From assembly GCA_006503535.1 (NCBI GenBank), contig QYRS01000002.1, positions 2,728,001-2,792,000 of the forward strand: a stretch of DNA of 64,000 nucleotides, read 5' to 3'. This stretch comes from Arthrinium phaeospermum. Taxonomy: Eukaryota; Ascomycota; Sordariomycetes; Amphisphaeriales; Apiosporaceae. The notes below the pieces were generated by a model. That model was not told the origin of the DNA. It saw nothing but the letters and a program-made list of their open reading frames with translations, and ran no database searches. The stretch's first letter is position 1. Every line of letters begins with the position of its first letter. Positions 44,927-54,769 of this stretch are shown here, piece after piece. The translations under genes and the position numbers were made by a program.

Positions 44927-45544
44927 ATGCCGAAACTCCCAGTTGACCCGCGAAATCTGCTGCCCTCGCGCGCGGACCCGGAGCACCGATCCCACCGCAA
45001 GGAGCTCGAGAAGCAGCACGGCTACGGCTACACAGAACCCCTGATCCTGGCGGCGATCGGCATCGGCCTAGTGTGGAACATCGATAACCAAGTGCGGAAG
45101 CACGAGGAGCGCAAAGACGAGGCGGAGCGCGCCGCGGAAGAACGCCGCGAGCGACGGCGCAAGCGGGAGCTGGCACAATACGAACATCGCGGCGGCGGCA
45201 ACGGCCCCCGTTCCGGGTCGAGGTACGACGACTCGCAACAATCAGACAGGAGTCGCGATCGGCGTCGGAGCGACTGGGACTGCGACTGGGATACTACAAG
45301 AGGACGGGACGGCGGCCGTCGCAATGAAAGCAGTAGAGGTAGCACCAGCCGCGGCCCCCGCCGCGATTCCAGCCGATACGAGGACGACGGGCCCGCGTAC
45401 AAGGATGACCCGCGGCGCCTTGATTACCGTTACGAGGAATATCGCGGCTTCCGCGACGACTACAAGAACTACCGGAACGACTATCGGTACGAAGACCGGA
45501 GGGACGGCAGCGTCCGCCGTAGCAGCAGACGAGACTCGTTTTGA
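44927..45544 (+). CDS. Arg-rich protein with one membrane segment
   Basis: Single exon, 205 residues, ATG at 44927. Family unknown. Residues 1-34 are polar. A short hydrophobic stretch (TEPLILAAIGIGLVW, about 36-50) could span a membrane once. From about residue 55 to the end it is extremely charged: a long Arg/Glu helix (RKHEERKDEAERAAEERRER), then Arg/Ser/Asp/Tyr-rich disorder with RS-like repeats (RSRDRRRS, RGSTSRGPRRDSS, YRYEEYRGF, RNDYRYEDRR). The N-terminal HRKELEKQHGYGYTEPLI block looks like the conserved part. Similar one-TM, charged-tail hypothetical proteins occur in Sordariomycetes. It is convergent with the decarboxylase gene, 299 bp apart. Confidence 0.68.
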   Translation: MPKLPVDPRNLLPSRADPEHRSHRKELEKQHGYGYTEPLILAAIGIGLVWNIDNQVRKHEERKDEAERAAEERRERRRKRELAQYEHRGGGNGPRSGSRYDDSQQSDRSRDRRRSDWDCDWDTTRGRDGGRRNESSRGSTSRGPRRDSSRYEDDGPAYKDDPRRLDYRYEEYRGFRDDYKNYRNDYRYEDRRDGSVRRSSRRDSF

Positions 45545-45843
45545 TTGTGTGTATGATTACATTGGGGCATGACGTCACGGGTAGGAGTTTGGCAATTGGC
45601 ATTTCATTGTCTTTTTGGGGGGTTACATATGCATGCGGGTATACGCAGCCATTGCATCAGACGGGCATACATGGGCTTATACTACAAGAGGCAACAAATG
45701 GATATCCGGGTCATTGGGAAGCATAGGTCCGAATTGCATGAGAGACACCAACTAACGTTGCTATCATACTTTATAAGACTATGTGCACTTGATACATGAT
45801 CGTCTCTATCATCATTGATCTAAGTCTATCCGAGTCGTACTGT

Positions 45844-47461
45844 CTAGTTCACCAACGTCGTCTCAGCAGCTGCCACCAGAATCTTAAAGTGATTCTTAAC
45901 GTGCTTCTCCTCGACGAAAGGAGTCGCGGGGCAGTGGCGCACGGCAAAAGCGTCGCCGACAACGGTGCTGGACAGGAAGATCTTGCCGTCGGCGATGATG
46001 TTGTCGTAGTATTTCTTGGTGAGGGCGTTCTGTTCGTCGACTGTAATGGCGGCGCTGTCGTGACCCTTGAGCTTGAACACGGTCAGGGCGAAGCGGGGGC
46101 CCGTGACAATCTCGAAGAGGTCGCTGCGCGTCTTCATGAGCTCAGCAAACATCTCACCCAGCCCGACGTGCTTGCGGATGTGCGCCTGCAGGCCCTTGAT
46201 GCCGTAACTGCGGATAACGAACCAGACCTTCAGGCTGCGGAAGCGGCGGCCGAAGGGGATCTGCCAGTCGCGGTAGTCTGTCACCAGGCCAGAGGAGGTG
46301 TAGGAATTCTGCAAGATGGCCAGGTTCACGCTTAGGGCCTCGATCAGCCAGGCACGGTCCCGCACCCACAAGCAGCTGCAGTCGAAGTTGGTCAACAGCC
46401 ATTTGTGCAAGTTGGTGTTGAAACTGTGGAACTTGGAGAGTTGCTTGGTCAAATGCTGGTATTCGGGGCAGACGAGAGCCACGCCCGCATAGGCGGCATC
46501 GACATGGACCCAGATTTCGCCGTGTCCCGCCGGTGTCGGCTCGGACAGCACCTCGGTGATGGAGTCAAAGTCGTCAATCGAGCATGTATCAGTGGTGCCC
46601 AGCGTCGCAGTCAGAAAGAAGGGCTCGAGGCCCTTGGCCCAAAGGGCTTGGATGGTGGCTCTCAGGCTCTCGCCGGTAAGCCGGTATCCATCCTTGGCAT
46701 GGACCGGGATCGTCCGGAAGCGGACACCTGCGATCATAGCTGCCTTCTTCGTGGCACTGTGGGTGGCCGCGCTGCCCAGCGCAACGAGCTTACCGCGCCT
46801 CTCGGCCATGGCGTCTTCCTGCTCTTCGCCGGTAAGGCCTTTGGTGGCTTCTCGGAGATACTTGTCTCGGGCCGCTACTAAGACTGTCGCAATGGCTTCA
46901 GAGGCGGTACCGTGGATGACACCGCCGCCATGGGTGGGACCGGTCGACATGTAGCAGTCCGGCAACGCAAAGGCCTTGGCGAGCCAGTCCATCACAATCG
47001 TCTCAAGTTCGGTCACGGCAGGGGAGCAGATCCAGTTGAACGCTGCGCCGGTAAAGGCAGTCGAGTACATTTCTCCCAGCATGGCAGGAAAACTTGACGA
47101 AGAGGGGAACCAGGCAAGGAAGTTGGGAGATTGCCTAGCGGACTGTTAGCCAGGAAGGCCGCAATGAAGAATACGTAGATACCTCATACCAGTGAGTCAG
47201 TCCGGGAACGATCTTATCCTCGACATCCTTCTGGATGTCAGACCAGGCCTCGCCATCTTCGGGGGCATGATCGGGAAGAAGTTTTCTCAAGTAGCCAGGT
47301 TCAACATCGGACACAACTTTTCGCTCCTCGATTGTGTCATAATACTTGACGACTGATACTGATTAGCCATGGATCTACAGGGGTGTTAAGTTTGTGCAAG
47401 GGGAAATCGTACTGTGGTCTATCGAAGAGATCGCGGCTTCTCTGAATTCCTTAGAGTCCAT
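45844..47461 (-). CDS. Aromatic-L-amino-acid decarboxylase (PLP group II)
   Basis: PLP enzyme converting Tyr, Trp, Dopa or similar amino acids to amines, probably cytosolic. Three exons: 47461-47413, 47352-47190 and 47134-45844; 500 residues, the usual length. The rebuilt N terminus reads MDSKEFREAAISSIDH, then IVKYYDTIEERKVVSDVEPG and PGLTHWQSPNFLAWFP, matching the family closely and confirming both small introns (60 and 55 nt). Other marks: HGTASEA phosphate loop, THSATKKAA, VHVDAAYAG (Asp binding the PLP nitrogen), and the Schiff-base lysine in NLHKWLL (Lys315). A TATATAA box lies on the minus strand at 47533-47527, about 66 nt upstream. No other pathway genes are adjacent, so natural-product involvement is possible but not supported. 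Substrate cannot be read from the sequence. Confidence 0.94.
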
Positions 47462-48040
47462 GGTGTTCGTACGTATGTCTTAATGACTCGTGTCGGGAAT
47501 CAACCTCTTGGTGTATGGAACCTGACTTATATACAGATGTATAAGGAAATAATGGTGTATATAACTTCAGACCTGTGTGGAATTCTTGCTTGGTAGTTGA
47601 AAGCTTCAACGTCACACCAAGGGGCTAAGCAAATGGATAGATCAAAGGGCGTACGAATGCCAGTCCAAGATGTCAAGGTACAGGAAAACACACCAGACTA
47701 TGGAGTAAAGCGGGGAACATATACGGCAGAATAACCAATATCCATGCAATTCTACGACCAGATCATGCCATACCCGGTGCTTAACCTTTTGGAGTATGCG
47801 AATGATATCAAACAGTCCGTTTGAAATTTAATCCGACTTTTGCTAAAATTACCCTACAATCTACAGCCGATGATACGCGATGTACATAAGGTGGCGGCTT
47901 AGTACCTATTAGTATCTAGTGTTAAAGAACCGTACTCGAAAAGATTAGATTAAAGATGGGCACCTTAAGTAGGTAAGTAGGTACTATATCGTTCTTAGAG
48001 CCTAATCGGTGCGGCCTTTCTCTTTATTTACTTAGGCTCT
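47462..48040. other. Intergenic, upstream of decarboxylase
   Basis: Normal-composition DNA that grades sharply into the AT-rich island near 48050. It contains short TAGGTA/AGGTAAG-type repeats near 47970-47990. No gene is seen. Confidence 0.45.
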
Positions 48041-48049
48041 TAGGTTTAT

Positions 48050-51000
48050 ATAAATAGAATTATACCTTAATATTAAAACGTTATTTAAAGCGTTAAATTT
48101 AAATTAATATAATAAATTAATATATTTTTTTAATAAAGTTATATAATATAAAGAATATACTTTATTAATAATAAATTTTAAATTAACCCTTTTTAATAAT
48201 TATTACGAAGCTATATTTTAATTAATATATAAAGTTAATATTTAAAGCTAATTAAAAAAGGTATTTAAAAATATAACTTTAAATTTTTATAACCTTATAA
48301 ATTTATATAAAGATTATATATAAAATATTAAAAATTAATAATAAACTAATTATTAATTAAAAAAATAACCTTTTATATAATAATTATTATTATTTTAAAT
48401 ATACTTAAAAATATATATTAATAAATTAATTAACGGTATCGACTTATTATTAAGTAATATAATTAATTTAAAAAGGTTTATTAAAGTTTATAAAATAATA
48501 AAAGAGTTTATTAATAAATTAAAAAAAGCTTTTTTTAAATTATTTAAAATAAATAAATTAATATTTAAAAAGTTAATATTATAGCTTTAAAACGTTAATT
48601 TAAAAAGGTTTAAGAACGAATTAATCGAAATAAAAGTATTAATATTCTTATATATTATTATTTATAATAATACTTAATAATAAATAATAATTTAATTTAA
48701 AATTTTATAAAGTTTAATATCGATAATTTTTTAATAAATATTCCCTTTTATAATATTATTATTTAAGGTTTTTATTAAATTACCGATAAAAAGGTATATT
48801 TTATTGAAAATTAAGTTAAATAAAAAAAATTTTTAATTTAATAATTATATTAAAACTATCGATAATATTTTTATATACCTTTATATTTAAATATTATTAA
48901 TATTATTAATATAATAAAAAAAGAAAAGTTTATTAAAATATATTTATTATTATATAAATAAATAAAACGTTTAATTATATATTAATTAAAATTAAAAATT
49001 TTATATAATTTAACTTTATTAAATTATACCTTTACCTAAAAATTTATTATACTATTTAACCGATTTTATTTAATAAATATTAAATTTAAAAAATAACGAA
49101 GTTTTATTTAATTATATTATAATATAAAGTATTATTTATAAAAATAAAAGGATAATATTCGAAAGCTATAAATCGAAAAAAAGCTATATAATTTTTAATA
49201 AAATAATAAAAAAATTATTATAAAATAAATTTTTAATATATTAAAAAAAAATTTAAAATTATTAAACATTTTATATTAAAATATAATTTATATACTTAAA
49301 TTAAAATCGTATATACCGTATATACTTTTTATAACTTTATTAAAAAGTAAAAAAAGAAAAATATTAATAAAAAAGCTTTATTAATTAATTAATAACGCCG
49401 TCGATTATAATTTATATAAAAATATTATAAAGAGTTTAAAAGCTTATAATTAATTAAAATACAGCGACGAATTATAAAAGGAAATTAAAAAAGGTATTTA
49501 ATAAAGAAAAAAAAATAATTAAAAAGGTTAAATTAATATTAAATAATAATTTTTAATATAAAATTATAATTTATTAAATTATTAATTATTACGTTATTTT
49601 TAATAATAATATCGATAAATTTAAACTAAAAAATAAGTTTAAAGTTTATTATTAAAACCATTAATTAAATATAATTTTTATATTTTTAATATTAATAAAT
49701 TATTATAAAACTTTATTTTTTTTATTAAAAAAAGTTAATAATTAATAAATTTAATTAATTTAATTAAAATAATATAAAAAATAATAAAATATATCGATAT
49801 GTAAAAATATTATTATTATTATTAAATTTTATTTTAAAATCGATAAAAAAAAGATAATAAATAAGCTTATTATTTAATTAATAATTTAATATTAAAATAA
49901 TTTAAGCTTAATTTTAACGTTTTAAATTTAATTTTAATAATTTTAACGATTTTAACGTTATTAAAATAATTTAAGCCTATTTTATTTATTATTATATATA
50001 TTTATCGATTTAAATTACTTTTTTATAATAATATTAATAATATTAATAATTAAATAAATAAGTATTTTAATTATACCTTTTTTATTAATATTTTATTAAT
50101 TTAACCGATTTTTTTTTAATTAATTTTAATTAATTCTAATTTATTAAAAAAGGTTAAATGATTTTACCCTTTTATTAAATAATAAAGTTATTTTTTCTTC
50201 TTTTATTTCTATACTTTATAAAATATCGTTAATATTTAGTTTTTTTAATAATTTCTTAATAGTATTTATTTTATTATTACCTTTAATATTAAGTTTTTTA
50301 TAAATAAATTTAATATCGACTTTAATATTAAAATAGCCGACGTATCGATTAATTATATTTATTATTAACTCTATATTTTTACTTAAATATATAGCATTTT
50401 TTTTAACTTTTTATAAAGCTTTTAAATTTTTAAATCGATCTCTTCCTTATTTAAAAGCTTAATAATAAAAGGTTACCGACGTTTATAACTAATTATTTAA
50501 AGCTTAATATATTACTTTTTTTTAAATAATTCTTTAAAGATATTATTTTCTTAACCGATTAAAATAATATAACCGTTAACTTTAATCTCTTTTTTAAATA
50601 CTTTATTGAATAATTTTATATTATTAAGCGATTCGAATCTAATTTATTTATTATTAAAATAAAAATATTTTTCGAAATATTACTAAGCTTTTTTATTACC
50701 TTATATAATACCTTTTTTATTAAGCTTAATCTTAAATTTTAATATAATTAATTATATTTTATACTTATTTTTTAAAAGGTAATATTTATTTTTAATTTTA
50801 ATTAAAATTTAATTATATTAAAAAAACCTCGCTTTAACCTCCGATAATATTTTTTAAAAAGCTTTATTTAATTCGAGTAACTTTTTAATATAAAGAAAGC
50901 TTTTTTTATAATAAATAATAAATTATTTTATTAAAAACCTTTTAATAATAAACATTATAAATAAACGCCCCTCGGTTATTTATAATATATTATTAAAAAG

Positions 51001-51420
51001 CTATTTAAATTATTTCCTTTAAACTTTTATAAAAAATCCTCTATTATAATTAAAAGGCTTATTAAACTTATTAATTATTTATTTAAAGCGTCGACGTTAT
51101 ATATAAAAAACTATTTCTTTAATAATATCCTTTTTAAAGCTAAATTTAACCTTTAAATCGATAAATTAAAAGTTTATACTTTTAAACCTTTTAAAAACTA
51201 CCTTATTAAATAACTAATTATTAAATTTTACCCTTAAATTTTAAAAGTTACTACTTTAAAACTATTTTATCGACTTTATATAATAAATATAAATAGTATT
51301 AAATAAAAATAATATAAAAAAAAAAGAAAATAATAAAGTAATATAATAATTACTATTTTTAAGCTAATATACTTAAAATTATACTTAAAACAAATTAATT
51401 TACTTAAATTTAATATTAAA
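48050..51420. repeat. Large AT-rich RIP island (degenerate transposon relic)
   Basis: About 3.4 kb, almost only A and T, with sharp boundaries. The rare C and G fall mostly in CG, CC, CT, GG and AG contexts; CpA and TpG are nearly missing and TpA is abundant. That is the RIP pattern. No ORF survives. To about 50.15 kb the plus strand has G more often than C; after that C is more frequent than G. This suggests two elements, or two coding regions, in opposite orientation. The length fits a DNA transposon or part of a retroelement, but the family cannot be named by eye. Confidence 0.9.
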
Positions 51421-51840
51421 GATATATCTTACGTATTAATAGTTTTTTATACAACGCATTATACTCATTAGTAAGCAGGAACAGGTTACCGATCAGGCTC
51501 TTACTGCCTTGCAATGTGGTTGAAGCAAGTAGCCGGTATGACTTTCCCCCGAACCACGGCCGATTTCTGCAATTCCAATTCAAGGATGAGCAACCACTGA
51601 CCACTGCCCAAGGATGAGCAACCGCAAACCTTAAGGATGAGCAAGCACGACACACCCGCCTTCCTCCGGAAAAATTGGCTATGAGCAAGCAGGAGCGCCG
51701 TTTGCAGGACCCCGGACTAACAGCATAACATCTACCTCCTACACAAGCTGCTAATGGTCACATACTACTCCAATAGACTAGCAAGTAATGTATCTGAATT
51801 AAAACGTTGAATAAATTAGTTTATTGCCTGTATTATTCAA
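51421..51840. other. Non-RIPed flank with short repeats
   Basis: Normal base composition directly abutting the RIP island. It contains three copies of AAGGATGAGCAA (51582-51593, 51610-51621, 51633-51644) and a related ATGAGCAAGCA near 51680. A 90-codon minus frame across it has no domain. Confidence 0.5.
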
Positions 51841-51847
51841 GTTGTCA

Positions 51848-52138
51848 CGACCACTGGATAACGTGTTGCTGTTTAGGCCAGTGTAGTGTCATGTCAATCT
51901 ATCAGAGTAAGCACTGCTTGCATTATTCAAGTACTTGTCATAACTACATGTTTTAGATAGCGTGTTGCTGTTATTGCTGTTTAGGCCAGCGTATTGTCCT
52001 GCCAATCCACTGGAATAAGTACTACCTGCATTATTCAAATAGTCACAACCACTGGATAACGTGTTGCTGTTGTTGTTGTTTAGGCCAGTGTAATGTCCTG
52101 TCAATATGTCTACCTACTGGAGCAAGCACTTCGTGTAC
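51848..52138. repeat. Tandem repeat of about 98 bp, three copies, with Asn-rich coding potential on minus strand
   Basis: Three imperfect copies, marked by GATA(A/G)CGTGTTGCTGTT...TTTAGGCCAG starting near 51857, 51956 and 52056. Each is followed by CTGCATTATTCAA or a similar block. On the minus strand two copies stay open in one frame and encode repeated GLNxNNSNTLS and YLNNAxSxYS blocks. The outer copy is closed by a stop. It may be a remnant of a repeat-rich surface-protein gene or a coding-neutral minisatellite. Confidence 0.65.
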
Positions 52139-52498
52139 ATGTATCCAATTGAATAAAGAAAAACCCCACCATGCCCCTCCATGATGGCAGCTGGGGAAGG
52201 TACGATGCCCCCGTGACCGGTGCGTGAAACAGTCATTAGGCCAGCGATAAAAAATTAGTGGCGCAAACGGAACTACACATTATTCCGGCGGGGCATTGCT
52301 CATTATTCGGCGGGGTATTCCTGATTGTTTTGCATCGAGTCACTGTTGATTCGCACAATTTCCTGAGCAAGATTGGGAGTAAACCACTACCTTCCAATTG
52401 AGTCATTGGTGCCCTGTACTATTTATTGGGCTTGGTCTCTTTCGTAGAGCAAACCAACACCAACCATCCATCATCCCTTCCCTCCCCTGCCAGCTACC
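52139..52498. promoter_or_regulatory. Upstream region of LysRS gene
   Basis: 360 bp between the tandem repeat and the LysRS ATG. It includes two similar ATTATTC(C)GGCGGGG(C/T)ATT blocks near 52280 and 52300, and a pyrimidine-rich leader immediately before the ATG. Confidence 0.45.
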
Positions 52499-54292
52499 AT
52501 GAGTACTCCAGTGGACCAAGTCGCCGGCGAGGTCGGCAAGCTTCACCTTGACGAAGTCACTGGCGAGATGATTTCGAAGAGCGAGCTCAAGAAACGTCAG
52601 AAGAAGCGTGAGAAGGACGCCCAGAAGGAGGAGAAGGCCAAGTCACAGCCTCCCCAGCAGAAGAAGGAGGGTGCCGTTGACGAAAGTCAACTCACCCCCA
52701 ATCAATACTTCGAGATCCGATCCCGGCGAGTCAATGAGCTGCACGCCCAGGGCAAAGCCTACCCTCACAAGTTCCACGTCGACTACGACATTCGCAAGTT
52801 CGCCGACGAGTTCAAGCATCTCAAGAATGGCGAGTCTGACAAGACCAAGACCATTGCGCTCGCTGGCAGAATCTATGTCAAGCGATCGTCCGGCGCTAAG
52901 CTGGTCTTCTACGATCTTCGATCCGAGGGTGTCCGACTTCAAGTTCTTGCCCAAGCCCAGGAGTCCGACCCCAATGCGCCTGACTTCGAAGCTCAGCACA
53001 TCGACTTGCGCCGCGGAGACATCGTCGGCGTTCGTGGGTTCCCGACCCGAACTAGCCCCAAGAGCAAGGCCAGTGAAGGCGAATATTCGGGAGAACTGTC
53101 CATTGGTGCGATCGAGGTGACTTTGCTTTCGCCATGCAAGCACCAAATCCCCGATGATCACTATGGATTCAAGAACCCCGAACAGAGATTCCGACAGCGA
53201 CATCTTGATCTCATGATGAACGAGAAGGCACGAGACGTCTTCATTACCAGAGCTAAGGTAGACTCTTTCATCCGACGGTGGTTGGACGAGCGCGACTTCA
53301 TCGCTGTGCAAACTCCGATGCTGAACGCTATTGCCGGAGGCGCTACGGCGAAGCCGTTCATAACTCACCACAACGATCTGAACATGGACATGTACTTGCG
53401 TATTGCCCCTGAGCTTTACCTGAAGCAGCTGGTGGTCGGTGGTCTTAACCGTGTCTACGAGATGGGACGCCAATTCCGAAACGAGGGTATGGACCTTACA
53501 CATAACCCTGAGTTCACTACTCTGGAATTCTACGCAGCCTATGCCGACATGTACGACCTGATGAACTGGACCGAGGAGCTTGTCTCAAGTCTCGTCAAGC
53601 ACATCCACGGCTCATACGAGACGACCTTCCACAAGCAGGATGGAACCGAATACAAGGTGAACTGGGCAGCCCCTTGGCGACGAATCGAGATGATCCCCGC
53701 TCTGGAGGAGAAGACGGGTGAGAAGTTCCCGCCCGGCGATCAGATGCACACAGCAGAGACGGGCGAGTTCCTGAAGAAGGTGCTCGCTAAGATGGGCGTT
53801 GAGTGCTCACCACCCCACACTAACGCGAGAATGCTCGATACCCTCGTTGGTGAATACCTGGAGAGCCAGTGCATCAACCCTACCTTCATCAAGGGACATC
53901 CCCAGATGATGTCGCCGCTGGCCAAGGCCGACCGTGCTATTCCCGGCCTCTGCGAGCGCTACGAAGCCTTTGTCTGCACCAAGGAGATTGTGAATGCGTA
54001 CACCGAGTTGAACAATCCCGCCGAGCAGCGCCTCCGATTCGAGGAGCAAGCGCGACAGAAGGACCAAGGTGACGACGAGGCGCAAATGGTCGACGAGACT
54101 TTCTGTAACGCCCTCGAGTATGGTCTGCCGCCGACTGGTGGCTTTGGCATGGGTATTGATCGCATGATCAGTGAGTCGACCACCACAATGATGCTGTTTT
54201 ATGCCAAATTACTAATAAGTGTTCTAGTGTTCCTGACGGATAACTACTCCATCCGCGAGGTTCTGGCTTTCCCGACCATGAAGCCGGAGTAA
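52499..54292 (+). CDS. krs1: Cytosolic lysyl-tRNA synthetase
   Basis: Charges tRNA-Lys in the cytosol; class IIb. Exons 52499-54170 and 54228-54292, 578 residues. The intron (57 nt, GTGAGT...TACTAATAAG...TCTAG) is a multiple of three and has no stop. Reading through gives a 597-residue protein with 19 extra residues, but splicing restores [19 protein letters not shown], the expected LysRS end. Residues 1-60 are a Lys/Glu/Gln-rich extension ([20 protein letters not shown]) that binds tRNA in eukaryotic LysRS; there is no mitochondrial signal. The OB-fold anticodon domain is about 90-215 ([17 protein letters not shown]). Class II core: motif 1 near [11 protein letters not shown], motif 2 [15 protein letters not shown], motif 3 [10 protein letters not shown]. 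Lys-specific elements AGGATAKPF and [11 protein letters not shown] are present. Confidence 0.97.
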   Translation: MSTPVDQVAGEVGKLHLDEVTGEMISKSELKKRQKKREKDAQKEEKAKSQPPQQKKEGAVDESQLTPNQYFEIRSRRVNELHAQGKAYPHKFHVDYDIRKFADEFKHLKNGESDKTKTIALAGRIYVKRSSGAKLVFYDLRSEGVRLQVLAQAQESDPNAPDFEAQHIDLRRGDIVGVRGFPTRTSPKSKASEGEYSGELSIGAIEVTLLSPCKHQIPDDHYGFKNPEQRFRQRHLDLMMNEKARDVFITRAKVDSFIRRWLDERDFIAVQTPMLNAIAGGATAKPFITHHNDLNMDMYLRIAPELYLKQLVVGGLNRVYEMGRQFRNEGMDLTHNPEFTTLEFYAAYADMYDLMNWTEELVSSLVKHIHGSYETTFHKQDGTEYKVNWAAPWRRIEMIPALEEKTGEKFPPGDQMHTAETGEFLKKVLAKMGVECSPPHTNARMLDTLVGEYLESQCINPTFIKGHPQMMSPLAKADRAIPGLCERYEAFVCTKEIVNAYTELNNPAEQRLRFEEQARQKDQGDDEAQMVDETFCNALEYGLPPTGGFGMGIDRMISESTTTMMLFYAKLLISVLVFLTDNYSIREVLAFPTMKPE

Positions 54293-54307
54293 CCGGATTT
54301 GTGTGAT

Positions 54308-54485
54308 TGTCGCGTTGATACGAGGGAATAAACGTGTTCATGCAGGGGATAACGATGTTGATGACAGGGGATAACGGTTTTGCTTGGAGGAATAATCGCG
54401 TTTGCACGAGAGAATAAACGTGTTAACACGAGAGAATAGACATGTTGCTACGGTGGAATAATCATGTTGATTCGAGGACATCAGG
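54308..54485. repeat. Degenerate 21-22 bp minisatellite in LysRS 3' flank
   Basis: About eight head-to-tail copies of a 21-22 bp unit, approximately G(A/G)GAATAA(A/T)CGTGTTNATACGA, beginning about 15 bp after the LysRS stop codon. Copies differ at 3-7 positions. It probably lies inside the 3' UTR. Confidence 0.8.
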
Positions 54486-54681
54486 TTGATAGATAGACGG
54501 AATAACCAGCATTGCCATAAGGAGTACAAAATCAAGGAGAGTTTTAACTGTCATTATCCAAGTTCCCGCACATTTCCCCGTATGCCCAAGCAAGCAGGAA
54601 AGGCCCGGAATATATGTGTCGAGTGAAATGTAAGCAAAACTAGACAGTCCAGCTGGGTTGAGATCTCGATCAAATGGGGGC

Positions 54682-54686
54682 AAAAA
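54682..54686 (-). terminator. RNA polymerase III terminator (T5)
   Basis: A run of five T on the minus strand, 10 nt past the 3' end of the tRNA-Val gene. Confidence 0.7.
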
Positions 54687-54695
54687 GAGAAATTT

Positions 54696-54769
54696 TGACT
54701 CGGCTGGGGCTCGATCCCAGGACCTTCAGTGTGTTAGACTGACGTGATAACCAACTACACCACCAAGCC
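54696..54769 (-). tRNA. tRNA-Val (anticodon AAC)
   Basis: 74-nt cloverleaf, no intron. The acceptor stem GGCTTGG pairs with CCGAGTC (two G-U pairs), discriminator A. D-arm GTG...CAC with loop TAGTTGGTTAT. Anticodon stem TCAGT/ACTGA with loop CTAACAC, so the anticodon is AAC (Val). Variable loop AGGTC. T-stem CTGGG/CCCAG. The T-loop reads ATCGAGC, so position 54 is A rather than the nearly universal T. A T5 Pol III terminator follows. Confidence 0.9.

Larger units (their letters stand above)
54293..54690. other. LysRS 3' region
   Basis: Contains the minisatellite listed separately and otherwise no gene. Confidence 0.5.

Noticed and set aside
48050..51420. Possible CRISPR-like or centromeric repeat in the AT-rich block
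   Set aside because: No regular spacing or repeated unit; composition is explained by RIP, and the organism is eukaryotic.
54345..54380. GGGGATAAC sequences resembling a homing-endonuclease site
   Set aside because: They are units of the 21-22 bp minisatellite and match only part of any such site.
18267..54769. An aminoacylation cluster: AspRS fusion (erdS), LysRS and a tRNA in one window
   Set aside because: They are 30 kb apart with many unrelated genes between. erdS serves sterol modification, the tRNA is for valine, and LysRS is housekeeping. Coincidence is enough.
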